Assembly: GCF_021155765.1 (NCBI RefSeq)
Contig: NC_060108.1
Coordinates: forward strand, 18,563,025-18,627,024
DNA from: Diprion similis
Lineage: Eukaryota; Arthropoda; Insecta; Hymenoptera; Diprionidae
Direction: 5' to 3'
Length of the DNA stretch: 64,000 nucleotides
Shown: positions 12,458 through 23,176 of the stretch, piece after piece
Layout: each line of letters starts with the position of its first letter
Position numbering within the stretch: position 1 is the stretch's first letter
Notes under the pieces: generated by a model
Database searches by the model: none
Told to the model about the DNA's origin: nothing
The model's input: only the letters and a program-made list of their open reading frames with translations
Position numbers and translations under genes: made by a program

Positions 12458-15400
12458 GATAAATGATTGATGATCATGATATACTATATAGGTATGTATA
12501 TAAACGATTTTTAACTTATTATTACACCCGGATGAATTGTACGATTTGATTTCTTGTCTTTAGTAAAAAAGTAACAGAACCAACAACGAAAATACGCAGT
12601 TGAATTTTCTGCCGCTAAATAAACTCAGAAATGTTATTGTTACAAAATAAATTGTTTACACCATCCAATGATTTTGAAGGCAGAAAAGTGTTACCTACTC
12701 GGCAATGTAACAATCTGCAATATTTTTATCAGTAGATCAGTCGATCAGACCGATACGGCAGAATCCGGACTAACCGACTGTATTTACGGATGTCGGTAAC
12801 GCACTATTCAATTTATCTTGACTACGGTTGAGATAACGACAATATTTAAAAGTCATGTAACTCACTCATGCAGCATCCATTAAGCCCAGCCTTCACATCC
12901 TCCACATAGGTTTACATCGTAAATCATTCTTTCCGCCGTAAAGTAAAATGTTCTTAATGACAACTTTCACACAAACTTGAAATAATCACTGCAAATATAT
13001 GCACGATATCGGAATCACTGAATAGATTTTAAATTCGACGAATTTGGAAAAAATAATTTATATCCTTGTCGATCCATTGTTGTTGCATCCGAAAATACTG
13101 GTTTACTGACGCGTATGTTCACTGTTTGACGCAATAAGAAATATCACTGACGGATATGTGCGAGAACTTTTTTGCCCGCAAATGTAACGAAATAATACTT
13201 TCAAACATGATGTGCTTGCTTTTGTGTCAAATGAGATCAGGTTTTCACGGAACCAGCCGGGCACGAAGTCGGGGGGTTGCTTGCATAATTTCGTTTCTAG
13301 CCCGAGTTCTCAGGCTTCAAGTGAAAACTGAACTGCAGATTTTATTAACTCAACGTCTTCGCGATTTCATTTCAACGATTATGCATTATACGAATCGTTT
13401 GTAGCTACTTTACACATTTTTATTCACTTTGAAATCAACGAATGTTAGCGGCCGTAAAATTGGCGGTAGATTCTTGAGATGGTGGCGCCTCGATCGTTTA
13501 TGTTGATTGTCTATTGTTTGTACTGCGATGCCACCACTAACAAGTCACATGACCTCAACAGAAGCGTTGACTGAAGAATATAATAGAAGTCAGTGATGAT
13601 GAATTGATGATGAATTAATGATGAAAATTTATTAGCTACTTTAAAAAAAAATTCCCTCTTAATTTTTTGCGAAGACAGCTGTTCTCTACACTTTGTACAT
13701 ACAATACATTGATTTGAATTCCGAACTACACGAACAGCCAACTTCTGGTCGTTCATATGTTATATACCGATTCTTGACGCAAAATTCAATATCTGATTGT
13801 TCAGCGCGTTAATTGAACTTACGAGGTTAAAGTCAATTTTAAATTGTTGTTTAAATTCACTAGCTTTGATGGTCAATAAAAAAATAACCATGGTACAAAG
13901 CAAACATTTTTTTTTTTGCAAAGACAAAATGACAGATATACGAAAGAAGACATTACCAGAATTTCCGTCCGGTAAACTGTTTCTTCGAAACCACGGTAGC
14001 AGATCCCTGAAAATCAACATTTTCTTTCCTCTGATTCTCTATTCCACTTTTGAGCGCTCTAACCGGTGTCCATTTTCGTCGAGCAAATTAATAATTGTTT
14101 CCAAAGAAAACGCGGAAAAACGATACAGATTATGCGTTCATAGGCTCGCCACCGTTGAAATAACTGTTATAATCATGGCCGTAGTGACGTCATTAGATCG
14201 TCAGAGAATGATATCAAGGCGCGCGTAATTCAAATATACTGCGCAATGATAGATAATGAAGAGGCGATATTCGTGACACAATAATACATTTCCTGTGCCG
14301 TAGTAAGCAGGTATAATGTATGTGGAGGATTCGGATTTTAGCTGAGGTTGCTCGAAATACGGGAATTTGTTTTGTTAACGAATAAATATAAAACCATCCC
14401 AAGCAATTCAATATCTTTAACACTCTCATGCATCTCGGGCTTCTGTAAGGGTTGTATGTATATCGGAGTGTGTTAAATATATAAGCATATATAATATAGG
14501 TATAGCATTAAAAACAGCTGTATAATTGTGAGACGAATTACTGTTAGATGCAATTCAATATTAGAGATTTCGCTGTTCTGTCCCTTTTTGCTGTGGCTTT
14601 GGCGTTGCAAATTGGACTTTCCTGCTTCGAGTTTCACTTTGCACGTAAACTGAATTCTGAAGCCTTTAGTACGAGAGACTTGAATGACGTACGTCTCCCA
14701 TCTGGACCATTATGCGTCCGTTTAATCTCACAAAAAGGGTCTCGAGTCCCTTCTTATTGTTCTCATATTCGCAATTTCTACTCAAAGTCATAAATAAAGA
14801 GGAACATAAATCTAGAGAAACCTTCAGTTTATTACGGACCGAGGGTTCCAAGCGTCAGCTCGTGTTGCAGACAAATAAGGGGGGTTGCTGGTATATATGT
14901 CACCTTGGGTCAGAAATTGCAGATGCGCACCCTTTCAAGTGGTTTCACGTGTGAACCGTGAAATCGTGGAAAGAGGAGAAAGCAAGGACAGTTAAGTTTA
15001 GAAAAAAAGAGCAATAAGGCAGTAATGCTCTTACCAGTCTCCCGGGTGGGGAAATTGGAACTCAAACGCCATGCTTCCAAGGGGTGAAAAAGATCACTCT
15101 CGTCTCTGACTCCGAATAATTAATTTTGCTTTAAGTTTCTCTTTGCCTTGAGGATAATTTCGATTCATTATGGAGTTTTATTCTCGATTATAAAGTGAGT
15201 GGGTTTTTTTTTAATAAAAAGTATGCATTAGTTTGTTCAATCGGTTCAATCCAACTTCAAAGTATAACAGTTACTACAATCCCGATTTCAATTCCTTTTT
15301 CGTGGCTGCCGCCGTTGGAAACTGACGGGACTTTAAGCAGTTGACCAATCAGAAAGCGATACCGCATTTTGTCCAGAATGATGCTGGACGCCAGCATGTA

Positions 15401-15629
15401 GTCTACGTCTATGGATAGATTTGAAGGTTAGCAATATTTGAGCGGTAGAAAAATTCTTGCCGATTGCATCAGTGGGCTGTGTTTATTAGGTAAAATCGTC
15501 CTTTCGACCGACTGAATAAAGCGAAGAGACAGTTAACACAGTTGTAGCATTAGAGGCAAACTAGAAAAGGCGTCACCCGGAACCCGGGCGGATCTGAGCT
15601 GAGGTCCGACGCCAATTTGGCCGACCAGA

Positions 15630-16577
15630 ATGAAGCTGGTCGACAACGTGGTGAGGAGTTTCAAGGTGGCGAAAGTCTTCCGCGAGAACACCGACAAAAT
15701 AAACAGTATAGATTTCTCGCCGAGCGGGGATACCCTAATATCATGTTCCGAGGACGACCAAATAGTGATATACGATTGCGAGAAGGGGACGCAAGTCCGA
15801 ACGGTTAATTCAAAGAAGTACGGGGTGGATCTGATTCACTTTACCCATGCGAAAAACACCGCAATACATAGCAGCACAAAAATAGACGACACGATACGCT
15901 ACCTCTCCCTCCACGACAACAAGTACATTCGCTATTTCCCCGGTCACACGAAAAAAGTGGTTTCTCTATGCATCAGTCCTATCGAGGACACTTTCCTATC
16001 TGGGTCTCTTGACAAAACATTGCGCCTCTGGGACTTGAAGTCGCCAAACTGCCAGGGGCTGATGCAGCTATCGGGTCGCCCTGTCGCCGCCTATGATCCA
16101 GAAGGTTTGATATTTGCCGCCGGAGTCAACTCCGAGTGCATAAAGCTCTACGACCTCAGGAGCTTTGACAAAGGACCGTTTGTCACTTTCACATTGTCTC
16201 AGGAGAGGGAATGCGATTGGACTGGTCTGAAGTTCAGCAGAGACGGAAAGACCATTCTTATATCCACAAACGGAAGCATTATACGGCTAATTGATGCCTT
16301 CCATGGAACGCCGCTTCAAACTTTCACCGGGCATTTAAACAACAAGGGGATACCAATCGAAGCCAGCTTTAGTCCGGACTCTCAATACGTTTTCAGTGGA
16401 TCAACTGACGGCAGAGTTCATATCTGGAATGCTGACACAGGGTATAAGGTATGCGTTCTCAACGGTGACCATCCTGCACCTGTACAATGTATCCAATTTA
16501 ACCCCAAGTACATGATGCTCACCTCCGCGTGCACCAACATGGCCTTTTGGTTACCAACCGTCGAGGAAACGGAGTGA
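15630..16577 (+). CDS. WDR82: WD repeat-containing protein 82 (Swd2 homologue)
   Basis: A single uninterrupted frame of 315 aa from ATG 15630 to TGA 16577, the usual length of animal WDR82. WD40 beta-propeller repeats are evident throughout, for example [20 protein letters not shown] near the N-terminus, [20 protein letters not shown] followed by TLRLWDL in the middle, and [20 protein letters not shown] then IWN near the C-terminus. WDR82 is a nuclear adaptor that recruits the SET1/COMPASS H3K4 methyltransferase to Ser5-phosphorylated RNA polymerase II. It also works in PNUTS-PP1 and Restrictor termination complexes. The start follows a GC-rich leader and matches the family N-terminus (MKLVD). 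No intron is present, although vertebrate WDR82 genes are intron-rich. The frame is intact and the gene has its own 3' signal (AATAAA 16729-16734), so it looks functional rather than a dead retrocopy. Confidence 0.96.
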   Translation: MKLVDNVVRSFKVAKVFRENTDKINSIDFSPSGDTLISCSEDDQIVIYDCEKGTQVRTVNSKKYGVDLIHFTHAKNTAIHSSTKIDDTIRYLSLHDNKYIRYFPGHTKKVVSLCISPIEDTFLSGSLDKTLRLWDLKSPNCQGLMQLSGRPVAAYDPEGLIFAAGVNSECIKLYDLRSFDKGPFVTFTLSQERECDWTGLKFSRDGKTILISTNGSIIRLIDAFHGTPLQTFTGHLNNKGIPIEASFSPDSQYVFSGSTDGRVHIWNADTGYKVCVLNGDHPAPVQCIQFNPKYMMLTSACTNMAFWLPTVEETE

Positions 16578-16728
16578 AGAGGTTTAATTCAAGAACTTTT
16601 GTATACGATGTACAAAGTCAGCTGGCAAAAAAGGAGGAAACCTTGGCCAAGATGAAAATCAGACGTACTGTACTTGTTAGCTGTACTTGTTACAAGTACT
16701 GCGGTGAAGAAAATGGGCCTTTTCATCC

Positions 16729-16734
16729 AATAAA
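16729..16734 (+). terminator. Poly(A) signal of WDR82
   Basis: AATAAA (in CCAATAAAAAAA) about 150 nt after the stop codon, which would give a short 3' UTR. Confidence 0.6.
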
Positions 16735-16739
16735 AAAAT

Positions 16740-19300
16740 TGCTGCGCTATTAATGAATTCAGGGATGTTCCAACATTGAACACTGTTAAATAATATTGTA
16801 CACGGTCCCTTACAATTAATTTTGCTAGTATTAGATCATACCTTCAATACGTGTGCTCAGAATTTTTATGTCAAGTTGTTTACATCGAATGGGGTACATG
16901 AACAGGGTGAATACCTTTGCATCTTTGTAAACATCCTAAATTCCAGGACTTTACGTTTGGAAAATAATATATTGAACCAGAAAATAGCAAACAAGTACCA
17001 GCAGAAAGTAATTATAACAAGGAAACGTGTTTTGAAAATAATCAGAACCTATGCATTTGATTCAAGATTTTCTTGAGTACTCTATTCACATGAAATGATG
17101 AGCTTTTGCAATTTTTCACGCATTTGACAGTCATTGATAATTATCAGATGATCATATTAATTTGATTTTGGCTCAGGTACAGTACTTTGATTAAAAAGTA
17201 CATTGACCAGAGCAGTGATCGTTTGTCTTAGTTGTCCACAATTTTTTTTCGGTATTTTCATTTTATTTTATTTTTACAAGAACCTCAGGTATACGTGAGT
17301 TGTGTACGAAACAAGGCGTTCAATCGTTTTGAAGTACAACCTCATTCTGCACTTTTAATGCAAATTGATCTCCAGAAATCACTACAGAAAAATAACACAT
17401 TCTGCTGACCAGCCAGCTGCATCTATTGTTTTCCATGAAAAATTGTATTCATTATCTATGTATGATTCTCAACATGAAATTGCATTATAAATGTGGAATA
17501 ACGTGTATATTTATAATCTTGACAATGAACTTCCGATGCTTATTTATCATCTCATATCTCTATAATGTTTCGGTTCTTCAGACATATGGATACATCCTTG
17601 TACATGACTGATAGAAAAATTAGTCAAACCTAAACATTGATATATGCATACATATGTATATTTATGTTTGGAAATATTATAATCATCAGTTGAAGATTAC
17701 CCCGAAAAAATTTTAAGAAGGAATCATTTTAAATCCACAAGGTACTAGCTCTTTACCTATTTGAGTTTACACTTCTGGAAGTAGAGCAACCTTTATATAC
17801 CACAACTGACAAGCAAAAAATTGCAAGAATAACAATGCTGGTCCCCTCGGTGATATATTTTATAGTCTTATTGATACAGAGACATTCAATAATATTTAAA
17901 TGCCAAAAAATTTATCTGAGTGCGGAATAATTTCTGCAGTGGTAGTCTGGGGTTTGCGATTATGTTTGTACGATATGATACCACCGTAGTTTAATAATGT
18001 AACTAACGAGTTAACAAGATAGTATAAGACCTAAAGAAAGCTCCTCCATTTTCTGTGTAAATACCATACACTAATGTTTCCATTAGACTTCTAATACTAT
18101 AAATAGTTTTATATTAGAATAACTTTTATTATCTCTTTGGCACGTGTGCTTGTACAATTATGAAGTGTGGGTTTCGTGCGAAAGGCGTGAGCGAATGTTC
18201 TGTAAAATAATATTTTATAACGGCATATGTGTAATTCTAATAAGAATATTTGAAAATTGTGTAATAAATATTATGTGTTATTGGCATAATGTTTTGAACT
18301 CCAACAGATGTCTTGCTAGAGCATTTGGGAATTCTAACGCACGATTATGAACCACGAATTGATTCTCTATTTGCACTCATTGCTACATTTTCTGTTTTTT
18401 TTTTTCTTCCATAGGCTGACTATAAAAACTTTACAAAACGCCATCAATCACACCTTCTATGTAAAGAATAACGGTCTTCATTGGCATTTAATAGCTTTTG
18501 AAATGATTTTACTTTTGCTTGCAAAGGTCAAGTATTGTAACTCCTACTTCGATTTTCATAAAATAAAAATATACAATTTTTCTGCCGCCACTTAATTATT
18601 ATATTAAATTAACTTAAATGTTTTATTTATTAACATAATTTTGTTCTTCGTTAGAATCAGTAGCTGCATTAATTTTTCACGTCAGATTATGTATAGAATG
18701 TAATTACTCACCTAGTGCTGTGGTGAAGAATTAATAATCTCTTACTTTTTTGAGTTTTTTTTTTCTGTTGATTCATCATTCTGTTTGAGATGTTAGGTAA
18801 AATTGACTACTTTTTTATGCAAAAAATAATAATTCTGATTCAGTCGAAAAAAACGTGGCTGTGTTTGTAGATATACAAACCTTTTTATACATGGGTGGGA
18901 GGGGATTTCTAATACAGAAGAGTAATAATGTTAGTCACGCCAAGTACTTTGTAGTACACTTAGACTGACCGAAACATTTTTTAACATTTATAGAAGGTAA
19001 ATTATTGGAGGAGACAAAAGTAGAAAAAAACATTGATATACTTTTATTCTAGTGATTACTGTAACTCAAGCAACTTGCAGGAAATTTTGTCAATAAAATA
19101 TAATCTTATTTTGGAAATAACATTTCGCTTTATTAATACACCAAAAAATCCTTTTCGATGTCAAGCCTCATAAAGGTCAATGAAATTAAGGTGAATATGA
19201 GCAGTTACATGTGTACAATGGACTGATTCTCTACTGTCAGCATTAAATAAAATCCAATCAACTGACAAAATGAAAGATTGGCCTATTAAGTGCATCACGA
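16740..19300. other. Intergenic interval WDR82 to Ly6 gene
   Basis: About 2.5 kb of AT-rich sequence. Several short + strand open frames (60-84 codons) show no domain, no splice consistency and low-complexity composition, so I treat them as chance. The Ly6 promoter should lie in the last few hundred bases. Confidence 0.5.
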
Positions 19301-20035
19301 ATGTCAATTGGTATTCTTTGTGTGATAATTGGATCTGTTACTTTAATTTATTCAGGTAATGAAAACCACATACGAAGATTTCAATTGCTCAGGAGGATCG
19401 ATTGGCAGCATAGCTCTTAATTCTAATAGCATTCAAAGCAAAATTAGTGGGACAAACAAAAGTTAAAATTCATTGAAAACGTATGTGTTCTAGGAATGTG
19501 CTTTCAATGTTACGAATGTAATTCCAACAGTGACAAGTATTGTGAGAATAGACCAAGGCATATCGTTCGATGCTCGTACTCAACAGTTGGATGTGTTAAG
19601 CTCAGTTATCAGGGTAAGTGTGCAACAAGTTTGAGAATTTTTATACCATTGTCTAATAGGAACCCATAATTTTTACCTTGGCCAATATCAATTCCGAGGT
19701 TCAGTTACAATTTTTCATTGACTTTTGCAGCGCTCGCATATAAATTCGTCAAATTGACAGGCGGTGAGATTGGTGTATCAGAGTGGAATGGAAGTGATAG
19801 TAATTGGAAAGCCGTTCCCTATGTCAAACGAGTTGTAAGGAGACGTTGTGGAAATAACTATGCTCGATATAAGGCGGCAACAGGATGCAGCCCATTTCCT
19901 CTTATATCAAAAAATGGCGCTAATGATACAATTTGCTACTGCAGATCTGAACTGTGCAACGGAGTCTTAAGGCTTGAAATCGTCAATTTTCCTTGTTATA
20001 TTATGCTGATTCTCATACTTTTATGCGTATCCTAA
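19301..20035 (+). CDS. Quiver/sleepless-like Ly6 GPI-anchored protein
   Basis: Exons 19301..19355, 19494..19613 and 19731..20035 (phases 1 and 1) encode 159 aa. A hydrophobic signal peptide (residues 1-18) ends in YSG. The mature protein starts GMCFQCYECNS and closes with the Ly6/three-finger signature CYCRSELCNG. The Cys spacing (CFQCYEC, YC, RC, GCVKL, RRCG, GCS, CYC, LCN) matches the insect QVR/UPF0506 subset of Ly6 proteins. The tail IMLILILLCVS is a hydrophobic GPI-attachment signal, with Asn-Gly after the last framework cysteine as a plausible cleavage region. Such proteins act at the cell surface; Drosophila members modulate potassium channels, nicotinic receptors or septate junctions. 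The exact paralogue cannot be told here. The gene ends 341 bp from the convergent DARS2 stop. Confidence 0.85.
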
Positions 20036-20375
20036 ACATAATAACATCTTGTCAGAACACTTGTCTGTTCGTCTTTATTCAAAGTGTGTGTCAGATTTGT
20101 GAGTAACAAAATTACGGAATTGAGTGTCATGGAAAAAAATACGTATCGTAGAAATTAAATACTATAGGTTTACGACTTTAAAGGTTTTATCATCACCTAT
20201 AAGCCAAGTAATTGCAACGTGATAATCTGTTTGGCAAATATATAATTTATTCCTGTTTAATATTTACACTTTTGTCTAGCATCGGCTCACAACAGAGCTG
20301 GAATTAAAAAGAATGACGCATGACGAAATTTCACGGAAAGTGATAGTATATGCATTTGACATTTTTGCTCAATTA
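20036..20375. other. Shared 3' interval of convergent Ly6 and DARS2 genes
   Basis: 340 bp between opposing stop codons. The two 3' UTRs must lie here and probably overlap. No canonical AATAAA was noticed on the + strand; only AT-rich variants are present. Confidence 0.6.
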
Positions 20376-23176
20376 TCAATCGGCTGGAGTTTTTATGTGA
20401 TATAACTTTTTGTCTTCATCAGATATTTGAACGGGAGCACCAGACATTGCATCTCTGCCCTCCATGCTTTTGGGAAATGCGATAACATCTCTTATGCTTG
20501 TGGCATTGCATAACATTGCAATATAGCGATCCAAACCTTCAAAGAGGAATACAATTGTTAAGCTTTATAGAATTGCAAATGACAATTATCAATCTACCAG
20601 TCTCAAATTATTTAATGTAAGACATACCAAAAGCAATTCCTCCATGAGGTGGGGCTCCGCTATCAAGTGCTTCGAGCAAATGCGACATCTGACATGTGTC
20701 AATCCCCAAAATCTCCAGTACTTTTTTTTGTAATAGAGAATTGTGTATTCTTATTGATCCTCCGCCAATCTCCCAGCCGTTTGATACCAAATCATAATGT
20801 AGACCACGCACCTGAAGTAAATATAATTAAATAATGCTTTACATAAGAAAATGAAAGTTGCGACGAATGGTATGTAGTCATTTTTGGTACTAAAACCTTT
20901 AATGGATCTGTTGTCAGTAAGTGTGAATCCTCAGGATGTGGCTGGGTAAATGGGTGGTGTGTTGCCTTGATGACATTTTCGGTATTTTCTTTTGAGAATA
21001 AGGGGAAGTCAACAATCCATAGCCACTTGAAACCTGGCGATCTAAGGGTTATTCCTTTTGACTCCAGAATATTTGTGTAGAGAAACAGTAGTTTACCGAG
21101 AATTTCTTGCTGAAACCGTTGACTACATTTTTAATAAAATCGAATTACAGTGTATCGAAGTACAATAGCTAACAAGGATTTTTCTTAAGGTTTGACTTTT
21201 AGATGATACTCACTACAGCTGGCTTTTGTCCAACGGATAAGAACAGCATATCACCATCTTGTAAATTCAACCTATTTTCGATACTATCCACCACATCTTT
21301 TGAGAATAAAGTAGTCAGTCTAGTTTTCCACGAATTTTCAGTAATCTTTACTTGAAGTAATTTAGCTTGAGGACATTCTCTCTTCGAAATATCATCAAAC
21401 TGCTCTTTGGTGGAGTTACTAAAGTTTTTCTAAAATTGCAATAAACTATAGCACGAAATAATTTAAAGATAATTACGTTCTACAGAAAATAATGTATCTT
21501 ACACTTTCTTTTGGAAATACCACTGCGTACGCTCCAAAATTATCGTTATATTCGATTCCGGTTTTGGTGGTCAATGCAGTTGAAGTTTTCACGATGTCTG
21601 TCACGTTTTGAAGCTGAGTCCAAAAATATATAAATGTGCAGTTGATTTTCATTATTAGTCAATTCGCGAAGAGTGTTTAGATTCTTTTATCTCACCTTAT
21701 AAGGTAATCTTAGATCTGGTTTATCTGTACCATACAATTCCATTGCGTCGTCATACTTCATTTGTTCAAACGGTGAACTGATCTCGCCAAATTCTTGTAA
21801 CCAAGACTCTACTAGTAGGTCTTCCGTTAGCATCATTATGCTTTCACGGTCAACAAAAGACATCTCAATGTCTAGCTGCAATGATACACCTGATAAGCAA
21901 TACTCACAAGAATCACTTCAAGAATGATAGATTTGCCAACTTGATTTCTAGATGTAAAGACATGATTATACCTGAGTGAACTCAGGCTGCCTGTCCATTC
22001 TTCCCGTCTCATCTCTATAACATCGAGCAATTTGAAAATAACGATCTATTCCACCAACCATAAGCAACTGCTTAAATTGCTGCGGACTTTGAACAAGAGA
22101 ATAAAATTTACCAGGATTCCGTGTAGGGACGATAAATTCTTGCGCTCCCTAAAAGGGGTGAGGAAAAACCTTGCTGATGTTAAAAATTTATAATTTCCAG
22201 TAAAACTAGAACTATGGCCTTTTCGTTGTAGGATTTTATTTGATGATACATAATCGATAAAAACTTACCCCCGGGGTCCTACGGAAAAGTGTGGGTGTCT
22301 CAATATCGACAAAGTTACATTTGTTGATTAAAAATTCTCTCATTTTCATCAGGACTTTAGACCTGATTCTCAAGTTTCTCTGCATTTCGGGGAATCTTAA
22401 ATCCAAGTATCTGTATTGCATTCTTAGCGGTTCCTTAGCTTTGATAAAGTGTCGAATGGGAAACGGCAGTTGTGTTTTGGACGGATTCAAAATCTCAAGG
22501 TGTTCCACCAGAATCTCTATTTCACCAGTAGTCATTTTTTTATTCACTTGACTATTCGGACGAGGATTTACGGTACCAATTACCCTTATTACTGTCTCGT
22601 AGGAGATCCCTTCAATCGTTTCGGTTAGATCCGTTCTCTGTGATAAGGTTCTGTTAATTTTACATATTGAAGATATCAGAAAGTCTTTAATTTTAACTTA
22701 ACTAATCTAGTAGTATTACCTCGTCTGGTAGCATTAGCTGTGTTGATCCACAGTTATCCCTAAGTATAATGAACTTATTCATTCTTTGATACTCCATCCA
22801 TCCGCAGAGCTCAACTCTTTCACCGACATTGGCAATTGTTAGTTCACCACAGTTGTGCGTTCTGTGAGAATATTTATCACGCTTAATCGTAGCTTCTGGT
22901 AACGTGGTAGAGGGCTTATTGACTGATACATTACTGAACGGTGCACTCGGTGAGGAAATGCCACCGGATATCTAATGGAAATGAATTCAATAGGTGAAAA
23001 TGTTGCAAAAGACATATAATGTGAGGTAATTAAATATCCAATTCTAATAAAATTCCATTTACTCAAATACAAACTTGCCATTGGCAGCTTGGCTCCAAGA
23101 ATCCGTTGACATCCTTTTAGAAATCTTCTAGAGCAGATATTGAACAGTATTTTACCTGGCCTATGCATTTTGTCAT
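20376..23176 (-). CDS. DARS2: Aspartate--tRNA ligase, mitochondrial
   Basis: Ten exons on the - strand: 23156..23176, 22720..22971, 22269..22637, 21972..22148, 21696..21875, 21503..21613, 21214..21429, 20897..21109, 20628..20811 and 20376..20536. They total 627 aa (human is about 645). All introns are GT-AG, phase 0 except the last. Class II synthetase of the bacterial AspRS type, charging mitochondrial tRNA-Asp. Visible are the N-terminal OB fold ([20 protein letters not shown]), motif 1 region ([13 protein letters not shown]), substrate loop [13 protein letters not shown], motif 2 (ARCYRDE, residues 255-261), the insertion domain around residues 300-470, and motif 3 (GGIAFGLDRY, Arg578). 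The C-terminus carries [11 protein letters not shown]. The first coding exon has only seven codons and a poor targeting peptide. An alternative first exon with a strongly basic N-terminus ([15 protein letters not shown]) is possible and is discussed as a finding. Gene identity is certain; the N-terminus is not. Confidence 0.95.

Larger units (their letters stand above)
9559..15629. other. Gene-poor interval between PEDS1 and WDR82
   Basis: AT-rich. PEDS1 3' UTR probably runs to about 10.2 kb (AATAAA at 10177-10182). TA/TATG microsatellites lie at about 10041-10090 and 12426-12456, and GATGAATTGATGA-type short repeats near 13590-13625. Open frames up to 143 aa lack splice context, domain signatures or codon bias. 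Two short - strand segments (15035-15072 and about 13969-14020) look like isolated exons and are discussed as findings. No tRNA or rRNA was seen. Confidence 0.5.

Noticed and set aside
13797-14228. 143-codon + strand frame
   Set aside because: Includes a poly-Phe run from a T tract and no recognisable motif. The opposite strand gives a better exon-like reading in part of it.
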